From: Acidimicrobiaceae bacterium | GTDB lineage: Bacteria; Actinomycetota; Acidimicrobiia; Acidimicrobiales; Aldehydirespiratoraceae | DNA length: 42,852 nucleotides | Direction: 5' to 3' | Assembly: GCA_009843915.1 (NCBI GenBank) | Contig: VYCM01000148.1 | Coordinates: 1 to 42,852 of the forward strand | Shown: positions 8,229-14,819 of the stretch, one piece after another | Layout: each line of letters begins with the position of its first letter | Position numbering within the stretch: the first letter of the stretch is position 1 | Program-made: the position numbers and the translations under genes | Notes under the pieces: model-generated | What the model saw: only the letters and a program-made list of their open reading frames with translations | Told to the model about the DNA's origin: nothing | Databases searched by the model: none

Positions 8229-9977
8229 CTAGGTTCGTGCCGGGGCGGCCTCCACGGCGGCGTCGGCAGCCTGGCGGGCGTGGTAGCTGGAACGGGTCAG
8301 GGGCGAGGCCTCTACATGGCTGATGCCCATCGACTCGCCGATCTCCTTCCATCGCTCGAACGCCTCCGGCGGCCACCAGCGATCAACCGGAAGATGGCGT
8401 GCGCTGGGACGCAGGTACTGGCCGATGGTCACGATGTCGGTTCCGGCTGCGTGCAGGTCGGCCAGGGTCTGCACGACCTCGCCGTGGGTCTCGCCCATGC
8501 CCGCGATGATTGACGACTTTGTGGTCAGTCCCTCCGCCTTTGCCCTGGCCAACACCGCCAGGCTGCGGGCATAGCCGGCCGACGGTCGCACGGCCCGCTG
8601 CAGCCGGGCAACGGTCTCGATGTTGTGATTGAGCACGTCGGGACGAGCATCGAACACCGTCTGGAGGGCATCCGCGTCGCCTCCCAGATCACTGATCAGG
8701 GTCTCGACCCGGGCATGCGGTAGCCGACCGCGGACGGCAGCGACTGTGGCTGCCACCGCCTCGGCTCCGCCGTCATCGAGGTCGTCGCGGGCCACCATGG
8801 TCACCACCACGTGGTCGAGGCCCATGCGGACGGCAGCCTCGGCCACCCGGTCGGGCTCGGCGTGGTCCACACCCTCAGGCCGGCGGGTGTCAACCAGGCA
8901 GAAGCCGCAGGCCCGGGTGCAGCGCTCGCCGAGGATCATGAAGGTCGCCGTGCCGTCGTTCCAGCACTCCGAGATGTTGGGGCAGCCGGCCTCCTCGCAG
9001 ACGGTCACCAGGTCGAGGCCGCGCAGCGTGGAGCGGACCTCGTGGAACGTCGGCCCGGTGCTGAGCGGGACCCTCATCCATTCCGGTTTGCGTGACCGCA
9101 GCGGCACCGGCTCGTGGCTCTCGCCGTCCAGCCGGGCAGCCTCCAGCCGGCCCAGCAGGCGCAGCGATACTCCCTCAGCCGCGGCTCCGGCCGCGGGGCT
9201 GCCGTCGGGCGGCGCACCGGCATCCGCCGAGCCGTCGGCGGTTTCCCGGGTGAACTGGGCCATGTCGGCCGGAGCCACCCGGTGGGCGACATCGGCCCGG
9301 TCGATGCGGCCGTGCGCGCCCCATGTCCCAGCCGCCCGTTGCGCCACGAGGTCCACGACCTGTTGCATCGACACGTCGATGCCCTCAGCCGACAGCGATG
9401 TCACTCCCAGACCGGTGATCCCGCAGGGCACGATTCGAGCGAACCACTCCAGGTCGGGATCGACGTTGAGCGCGAAGCCGTGCATGGAGCGGGCCCGCGA
9501 CAGCCTCACGCCGATGGCGGCGATCTTCCGGGGCCGCAGCCCCTCGGGGTCAATCCACACCCCGGTGTGACGGTCGAGACGCCCTGCCTCCAGCCCCAGG
9601 TCGGCGAGCACGTCGATCAACAGCTGCTCCACGCCGCCCACGTAGGCGGCGGTGTCCGCCATCCCGCCGCCGCGCCGGCCGGGCACGGTGAGGATCGGAT
9701 AGCCGACCAGCTGGCCGGGCCCGTGGTATGTCACCTCGCCGCCCCGGTCGGTCTCCACCACCGAGCCGCCCAGCGCTTCGACGTCGACCAGCAGGTGCTC
9801 GCGCCGGCCCCGGCGGCCCAGGGTCACCACATGGGGATGCTCGAGCATGAGCAGGTGGTCGTCGGCGGAGTGGCCGTGGAGGCGGCGCTGGAGTGCCAGG
9901 GCGTCCTGGTAGGCCACACGGCCGAGCCAGCGGATCCGCAGTACGGGCCGGTCAGCGGCCAGCAGCGAGGAGCTCAG
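8229..9977 (-). CDS. Fused octanoyltransferase-lipoyl synthase (LipB-LipA)
   Basis: One continuous frame encodes both steps of lipoate assembly. Numbered from the CTG at 9977 (582 residues), residues 10-225 are LipB: RGGEVTYHGPGQLVGYP at 78-94, Lys151 (PRKIAAIG) and catalytic Cys185 (VPCGITGLG). Residues about 235-292 form an Ala/Gly/Pro-rich linker. The rest is LipA with its auxiliary cluster cysteines Cys327, Cys332 and Cys338 (CEEAGCPNISEC), the radical-SAM CxxxCxxC at 353, 357 and 360 (CTRACGFC) and the C-terminal RSSYHA. The only ATG/GTG/TTG start in this part is GTG 9917, which would remove the conserved RIRWLGRVAYQ strand. CTG 9977 overlaps the E2 stop as CTGA and has GGGAGG about 10 nt upstream. 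The product would octanoylate and then sulfur-modify the adjacent E2. Confidence 0.9.
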   Translation of the reverse strand: MSSSLLAADRPVLRIRWLGRVAYQDALALQRRLHGHSADDHLLMLEHPHVVTLGRRGRREHLLVDVEALGGSVVETDRGGEVTYHGPGQLVGYPILTVPGRRGGGMADTAAYVGGVEQLLIDVLADLGLEAGRLDRHTGVWIDPEGLRPRKIAAIGVRLSRARSMHGFALNVDPDLEWFARIVPCGITGLGVTSLSAEGIDVSMQQVVDLVAQRAAGTWGAHGRIDRADVAHRVAPADMAQFTRETADGSADAGAPPDGSPAAGAAAEGVSLRLLGRLEAARLDGESHEPVPLRSRKPEWMRVPLSTGPTFHEVRSTLRGLDLVTVCEEAGCPNISECWNDGTATFMILGERCTRACGFCLVDTRRPEGVDHAEPDRVAEAAVRMGLDHVVVTMVARDDLDDGGAEAVAATVAAVRGRLPHARVETLISDLGGDADALQTVFDARPDVLNHNIETVARLQRAVRPSAGYARSLAVLARAKAEGLTTKSSIIAGMGETHGEVVQTLADLHAAGTDIVTIGQYLRPSARHLPVDRWWPPEAFERWKEIGESMGISHVEASPLTRSSYHARQAADAAVEAAPART

Positions 9978-11410
9978 CGGATCTCAGCCTCCCAGTCGCG
10001 GGTCTCGATGATCTCCTTGGTCCGGTGGAGGAACGCAGCCGCGTAGGCGCCGTCGAACGCTCGGTGGTCCCAGGCCATGGCCAGCACGCCCATCGAGTGG
10101 ATGGCGATGGACTCGTTGCCGTAGTTGTCGGTCACCACCACCGGCTTGCGGGACACGCCGTCGGTGCTCAGGATGGCCACCTGGGGCTGGTTGATGATCG
10201 GGAACTGCATCATCGTGCCGTACTGGCCGGCGTTGGTTAGGGTGAACGTGCCCCCGGCCAGGTCGTCGGGTCCGAGCTTGCGGCTGCGTGCCCGGTTGGC
10301 CAGATCCACGATGTCGCGGGCGATCTGGCGGAGGCGCTTGCCTTCGGCCCCGTGGATCACCGGCGCCAGCAGCCCTTGGAAGTCGATGTCCACTGCGACG
10401 GCCAGGTTGACGCCGGCGTGGACCACCAGTTCGTCCCCTCCGAAGCTGGCATTGAGATGCGGGTAGTCGCGCAGGGCGTCGACCACGGCCCTGGCGATGA
10501 ACGGCAGGTAGGTGAGGCTGAAGCCCTCCTCCGCCTTCCACGCCTGCTTGGCGGCCCGGCGGACCTTCTCGATGCCCTCGTAGTCGACCTCTATGGCGGT
10601 GAGGACGTGGGGCGACGTCTGCTTGGACATCACCATGTGCTCGGCGGTGCGCCGCCGGATGTTGTTGAGGGGCACCACGCTGTCGCCGCTGCGGACCACG
10701 ACTGCGGGCACCGCCGATCGTCTGGCCCGGCGTGAAGGCTTGCGCTCCTCAGGCGCGGCAGCCGGAGGCGGGGGCTCAGCCTCGGCAGCAGCCGGAGCCT
10801 CGGCCGAGGCGCGGGCCCGTATGGCCTGCTCGACGTCGGCGCGGGTGATGCGACCGCCGAGGCCGGTGCCGGTCAGGGTGGACGGATCGAGGTTGTTCTC
10901 GCTGATCAGGCGGCGCACGACCGGCGACAGCACGATCCCCGCCGCCCGGAACGCCCCAGCGGACTTCGGCTCCTCCGGCTCGGATGGCGGCTCAACCGCT
11001 TCGGACGGCGGTTCGGGGGCGGCCGGCGGCTCGGGGGCGGCCGGCGGCTCGACCACCTCCTGCACCGGCTCAGCGGCCGGCGGCTCGACCACCTCCTGCA
11101 CCGGCTCAGCGGCTGGCGGCTCGACCACCTCCTGCACCGGCTCAGCGGCCGGCGGCTCGGCGGGCGGGGCATCTCCCGAATCGCCGACGCGGGCCAGGAC
11201 CTGCCCGACCTCCACAAGGTCGCCCTCATTGGCGAGTATCTCGGCCAGCACCCCCGCCACCGGGGACGGCACCTCGGTGTCGACCTTGTCGGTGGACACC
11301 TCGAAGAGCGCCTCGTCGAGGGCGACCTCATCACCGACCTGTTTGAACCATCGGGTGATGGTCCCCTCAGTGACCGTCTCTCCCAGCTGGGGCATCATGA
11401 CGTCGGCCAT
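9974..11410 (-). CDS. Dihydrolipoamide acyltransferase, E2 component
   Basis: A 478-residue E2 core of a 2-oxoacid dehydrogenase complex; with AceE and Lpd close by it most likely serves pyruvate dehydrogenase, though actinobacterial E2 can be shared with the 2-oxoglutarate complex. Domain order: one lipoyl domain (residues 2-77, lipoyl Lys42 in STDKVDTEV), a Pro/Ala/Glu-rich repeat linker (78-150), a peripheral-subunit-binding domain (about 155-195), a second Ala/Pro linker, and the acyltransferase domain (245-478) with catalytic DHRAFDG at 448-454. It follows lpd by 9 nt and its stop overlaps the likely start of the LipB-LipA gene, giving an lpd-E2-lipBA operon in which the enzyme and its lipoylation machinery are coupled. 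Confidence 0.93.
   Translation of the reverse strand: MADVMMPQLGETVTEGTITRWFKQVGDEVALDEALFEVSTDKVDTEVPSPVAGVLAEILANEGDLVEVGQVLARVGDSGDAPPAEPPAAEPVQEVVEPPAAEPVQEVVEPPAAEPVQEVVEPPAAPEPPAAPEPPSEAVEPPSEPEEPKSAGAFRAAGIVLSPVVRRLISENNLDPSTLTGTGLGGRITRADVEQAIRARASAEAPAAAEAEPPPPAAAPEERKPSRRARRSAVPAVVVRSGDSVVPLNNIRRRTAEHMVMSKQTSPHVLTAIEVDYEGIEKVRRAAKQAWKAEEGFSLTYLPFIARAVVDALRDYPHLNASFGGDELVVHAGVNLAVAVDIDFQGLLAPVIHGAEGKRLRQIARDIVDLANRARSRKLGPDDLAGGTFTLTNAGQYGTMMQFPIINQPQVAILSTDGVSRKPVVVTDNYGNESIAIHSMGVLAMAWDHRAFDGAYAAAFLHRTKEIIETRDWEAEIR
11046..11153 (-). repeat. Three 36-bp tandem repeats in the E2 linker
   Basis: Three consecutive, nearly identical 36-bp units (11046-11081, 11082-11117, 11118-11153; one C/T difference seen near 11114) encode a 12-residue Pro/Ala/Glu/Val unit repeated in the flexible linker after the lipoyl domain. 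Shorter 18-bp repeats encoding Ala-Pro-Glu-Pro-Pro units follow on the minus strand (around 11010-11045). Near-identity at DNA level suggests recent slippage or unequal exchange, so copy number may vary between strains and could be mis-assembled. Confidence 0.85.
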
Positions 11411-11419
11411 CAGCAGTCC

Positions 11420-12829
11420 TTACCCGTGGAGCGAGCGGCCCGTCAGCGACAGGATCGTCTCGCCGAACAGCTCGCTCATGGTCGGATGAGGTTGTATCAG
11501 ACGGGCGACATCGTCGACCGTCGCCTCCCAGTTCACCGCGAAGTAGGCCTGGCCCAACTGCTCGGTCACCCATGGCCCGGCCATGTGAACCCCGAGGATG
11601 CGGCCGCCGGTGCCGTCGGCCTTCCTCTGGGCGACCACCTTCACCATGCCCTCGGTCTCGCCCAGGATCTGGGCCCGGCCGTTGGCCATGAAGCGGTGCA
11701 TCGAGGTCACCACGTCGAATCCGGCGTCGATCGCGCTCTGCTCGGTGTGCCCGGCGAAGGCCACCTCGGGGTGGCAGTAGATGCACCAGGGCGTGCCGTG
11801 GTAGTCGAGAGGGTCGGGGTCTTCGCCCAGGATGTCGCAGATGGCGAGCATGCCCTCGGCGAAGGCGGTGTGGGCCAGCTGCGGGCTGTCGACCACGTCG
11901 CCCACGGCCCACACGCCCTCGGCGGTCGTGCGACAGCGGCCGTCGACCACCACGAAGCCGCGGTCGTCCAACTCCACGCCGGCCGCGTCGAGTTCCAAGC
12001 CTTCCGTGCGGGGCCGGCGGCCCACGGCCACCACGACCATCTCGACGTCGACCTGCTTGCCCTCCCCGAAGGAGACCACGGTGCCGGATCGGTCCGGGCG
12101 AGGCTCATGACCGTGCACCGTCACGCCGGTGTGCACCTCGATTCCCCGCTTGCGGAACGACCGTCTCACTACCTTGGCCACCTCGACGTCGCAGCCGGTC
12201 AGGATGTTGGGAAGGGCCTCCAGAACGGTGACCTCGGTTCCCAGGTCGCCCATCATCGAAGCGAATTCGCAGCCGATTGCGCCGCCGCCGATGACCGCGG
12301 CCGAGGAGGGCAGCCGGCCGATCGAGAACAGCTCGTCGGAGGTCACCACCAGCTCGCCGTCGACGTCGAAGCCGCCGATGGTCCGCGGCGTCGAACCCGA
12401 GGCCAGGATGATCGAGCCTCCGGACAGCGTGCGCTCGGAGCCGTCGGCCCCGGCCGCCAGCACTGTGCTGGACGGGCCGAGGGAGCCGATGCCCTCGTAG
12501 ATGGTCACCTTGCGCTGTCCCAGCACCGACGACAGCCCGGCCATCATCTTGTCGATGACCTGCTGCTTGCGGTCCAGCACGGCCGACCAGTCGAGGCTGG
12601 GCTCGACGCCGCCCACCCCGAACTCGGCCGCCCTGGCCACCGTGCGGTACACCGAGGCCGCCTCCAGGAGCTCCTTGGCCGGGATGCAGCCGACGTGCAG
12701 GCAGGTGCCGCCCACCTTGCTCTTCTCGACCACCGCGACGTCGAGGCCCGCGCTGGCGCCGTACAGGGCCGCGGCATAGCCGCCCGGCCCGCCGCCGATG
12801 ACGATCACGTCATGTGCTGCGTCGCTCAC
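11420..12829 (-). CDS. lpdA: Dihydrolipoyl dehydrogenase, E3 component
   Basis: A 469-residue FAD-dependent disulfide oxidoreductase that reoxidises the dihydrolipoyl arm of E2 with NAD+. The FAD-binding GGGPGGYAAA (residues 12-21), the redox-active pair Cys43/Cys48 in GGTCLHVGCIPAK, the NAD-binding GGGAIGCEFASM and the C-terminal His-Pro segment (IQPHPTMSE) of the active-site base are all present. Length is standard. It is the first gene of a minus-strand operon, followed 9 nt later by E2. Confidence 0.96.
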   Translation of the reverse strand: MSDAAHDVIVIGGGPGGYAAALYGASAGLDVAVVEKSKVGGTCLHVGCIPAKELLEAASVYRTVARAAEFGVGGVEPSLDWSAVLDRKQQVIDKMMAGLSSVLGQRKVTIYEGIGSLGPSSTVLAAGADGSERTLSGGSIILASGSTPRTIGGFDVDGELVVTSDELFSIGRLPSSAAVIGGGAIGCEFASMMGDLGTEVTVLEALPNILTGCDVEVAKVVRRSFRKRGIEVHTGVTVHGHEPRPDRSGTVVSFGEGKQVDVEMVVVAVGRRPRTEGLELDAAGVELDDRGFVVVDGRCRTTAEGVWAVGDVVDSPQLAHTAFAEGMLAICDILGEDPDPLDYHGTPWCIYCHPEVAFAGHTEQSAIDAGFDVVTSMHRFMANGRAQILGETEGMVKVVAQRKADGTGGRILGVHMAGPWVTEQLGQAYFAVNWEATVDDVARLIQPHPTMSELFGETILSLTGRSLHG

Positions 12830-12874
12830 AAGGCCTCCCGGATGATGGCGCGACCCTACCGGTTCCTACCGGCT

Positions 12875-12976
12875 TCAGAACCAGCCGAATCTGCCCGATA
12901 GGACCTGGAGGGTGAAGGCCACCAGGATGGCGAGACCGCACAGCAGCGCGGCGAGAATCAGCCTGCGGGTGCTCAC
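12875..12976 (-). CDS. 33-residue single-span membrane microprotein
   Basis: GTG at 12976 overlaps the TGA stop of the LapA-like gene as GTGA, and the frame runs 33 codons to a stop at 12875. The peptide starts with two Arg residues, has one hydrophobic helix (residues 6-25, ILAALLCGLAILVAFTLQVL) and ends in Phe-Gly-Trp-Phe. This topology and the translational coupling suggest a real membrane microprotein that may partner the LapA-like protein. The frame is open further upstream but only as Arg/Pro/Gly-rich out-of-frame translation of the LapA-like gene. Confidence 0.5.
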   Translation of the reverse strand: MSTRRLILAALLCGLAILVAFTLQVLSGRFGWF

Positions 12977-13302
12977 TTCGAGCGGCGGCGCCGCCGGCGC
13001 CGCCGGCGGCCGACCACCCAGCCGAGGATCTCGGTCAACACCGCTCCGGCTACGGCGGCCACGATGATCACCGCCCAAAGCGGGCCGTTCACCTCGACGA
13101 ACCACCAGGTGACCGGCACATCGCGGTCGTTCTGGACAACGAAGACGATCAGGGCCGCCGCAACCAGCAGGGCGAGGACCACCCCGGGCCGGATCGACCA
13201 CTTCCGTGCCGCAGGCGTGGTGCTGCGGCTACCGGTGTCGGAGGCGCCGGCCTGTCCGGCGTCGAAGGCTCCGGGGTCCGGGGGTGTCAGGTCTTCATCC
13301 AC
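12973..13302 (-). CDS. LapA-domain (DUF1049-like) membrane protein
   Basis: A 109-residue protein with a disordered acidic N-terminus (1-35), two transmembrane helices (about residues 40-58 and 75-96) and a C-terminal run of ten Arg residues after the second helix. VVQNDRDVPVTWWF between the helices is the usual LapA/DUF1049 connecting loop. The family is broadly conserved with poorly defined roles in the envelope. GTG 13302 is the start. It is divergent from the TIGR01777 gene with about 60 nt between them, and is coupled to the microprotein downstream. Confidence 0.8.
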   Translation of the reverse strand: MDEDLTPPDPGAFDAGQAGASDTGSRSTTPAARKWSIRPGVVLALLVAAALIVFVVQNDRDVPVTWWFVEVNGPLWAVIIVAAVAGAVLTEILGWVVGRRRRRRRRRSK

Positions 13303-13364
13303 ATCAGCCCTCGATCTCTCCGGCCGGGCCGCGGGGATGCTAGACCAACCGCAGTGATGCGACC

Positions 13365-14276
13365 ATGCGCGTAGCGGTGACGGGCTCCACCGGGCTCATC
13401 GGCCGGGCCCTGGTCGAACGTCTGACTTCCGATGGACACCAGACCGTGAGGGTGGTGAGGTCGGCCGGCGCGGCCGGTCAGCAGGGATCCACCGTGAACT
13501 GGGATCCCGGGGCCGACCAGATCGAGAGCGAAGCCTTGGAGGGCCTTGACGCGGTTGTGCATCTGGCCGGCGAGCCGATCGCAGCCCGGCGCTGGTCGTC
13601 CGCCCAGAAGCGACGCATCGCCGACAGCCGGACGCGGGGCACTGCCCTGCTGGCCAGCGCCCTGTCCCGTCTCGACGCACCTCCGGGCGTGCTCGTGTCG
13701 GCGTCGGCCATCGGCTACTACGGCGACCGGGGCGACGAGCGCCTCGACGAGTCGTCCAGCGGCGGGCGCGACTTCCTGGCCCAGGTGTGCCGAGACTGGG
13801 AGGCGGCCGCCGACCCGGCCCGCGACGCCGGCATCCGGGTCGCCCATCCCCGCACCGGCGTGGTGCTGAGCCGGTCGGGGGGTGCGCTGGCCGAGATGCT
13901 CCCCTTCTTCAGGCTGGGCCTCGGGGGCCGCATCGGAAGCGGCCACCAATGGATGAGCTGGATCACGCTGCACGACGAGGTCGAAGCACTGCTGTGGCTG
14001 CTGACCACGGATGTGGAGGGACCGGTGAACCTCACCGCGCCCGAGCCGGTTACCAACCGTGAACTCACCGCGGCTCTGGGACGGGCCCTGCGCCGCCCCA
14101 CGCTGCTACCCACACCCAAGCCAGCTCTGTGGGCCCGCCTGGGCCGCGAACTCACCGAGGCCCTGCTCTACAGCAGCGCCCGGGTGGAACCCGCCCTGCT
14201 GCTGCGCCGCGGGTTCCGGTTCACCCATCCCGACATCGCCACCGCTCTCGACGAGGTACTAGCCCGGCATCCCTAG
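13365..14276 (+). CDS. TIGR01777 family NAD(P)-binding epimerase-like protein
   Basis: A 303-residue atypical short-chain dehydrogenase/epimerase-fold protein of the YfcH type. The nucleotide-binding motif GSTGLIGRAL lies at residues 7-16, VVHLAGEPIAARRW near residue 65 is diagnostic of the family, and SASAIGYYGDRG near residue 113 contains the catalytic Ser/Tyr region. The C-terminal DUF1731-like part (PTLLPTPKPAL) is present. The physiological substrate is unknown. Its TAG stop lies within the palindromic CTAG that also supplies the TAG stop of the convergent RNase HI gene. Confidence 0.9.
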   Translation: MRVAVTGSTGLIGRALVERLTSDGHQTVRVVRSAGAAGQQGSTVNWDPGADQIESEALEGLDAVVHLAGEPIAARRWSSAQKRRIADSRTRGTALLASALSRLDAPPGVLVSASAIGYYGDRGDERLDESSSGGRDFLAQVCRDWEAAADPARDAGIRVAHPRTGVVLSRSGGALAEMLPFFRLGLGGRIGSGHQWMSWITLHDEVEALLWLLTTDVEGPVNLTAPEPVTNRELTAALGRALRRPTLLPTPKPALWARLGRELTEALLYSSARVEPALLLRRGFRFTHPDIATALDEVLARHP

Positions 14277-14800
14277 GGGCCGCGGCGGAACACCTGGTCG
14301 GTGGCCGCGCCGACCGCAAGTTGGTCCACGATCTCGTTCCACTCGTCGCCGGAGTGGCCCTTGACCCAGCGGAACGAGACCTCGCCGGCACGACGCAGGT
14401 AGAGATCGATCAGCGGCTTCCATAAGTCCTGGTTCTTCACCGGCTTCTTGTTGGAGTTGCGCCAGCCCCGTCGCTTCCAGCCCTCGTACCACCGGTCGCG
14501 GAAGCAGTGGACGACGTAGGTGGAATCCGACACCACCACGACCGGGCCGTCCAGCTCCCGCAGCGCCTCCAATACCGCCTGCAACTCCATTCGCTGGTTG
14601 GTGGTGTCGGGATCGGCGCCGCAGGCCCACTCCCCGCCCGGCACCGCCCAAGCCCAGCCCCCCGGCCCAGGGTTGCCCAGACATGCACCGTCGGTGTACA
14701 CGATCGTGGGCTCCGCGACGGTTCCGGCTGCGGGTTCGGCAGCAGAGTCGGCGGCGAGTCCGGGAAAGGGTTCGGCTACCACGCCCTGATGGTCGCGCAT
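14273..14800 (-). CDS. rnhA: Ribonuclease HI
   Basis: A 175-residue RNase H that cleaves RNA in RNA-DNA hybrids. The four acidic catalytic residues are recognisable in YTDGACLGNPG, MELQAVLEAL, SDSTYVV and the late NEIVDQLA, and the catalytic-loop His is in VKGHSGDEWN. ATG 14800 is the preferred start. The frame is open further upstream to 14932 but that would cover the aceE start. Even from 14800 the first 30 residues are an Ala/Glu-rich extension before the RNase H fold. Only 19 nt separate its start from that of divergent aceE, so the promoters must overlap the coding regions. Confidence 0.92.
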   Translation of the reverse strand: MRDHQGVVAEPFPGLAADSAAEPAAGTVAEPTIVYTDGACLGNPGPGGWAWAVPGGEWACGADPDTTNQRMELQAVLEALRELDGPVVVVSDSTYVVHCFRDRWYEGWKRRGWRNSNKKPVKNQDLWKPLIDLYLRRAGEVSFRWVKGHSGDEWNEIVDQLAVGAATDQVFRRGP

Positions 14801-14819
14801 CGGTGCTGCGAGGTCGCGA

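Noticed and set aside
11426-12901. Long plus-strand frame antisense to lpdA
   Set aside because: Shadow of the E3 gene, whose redox and nucleotide motifs are complete on the minus strand.
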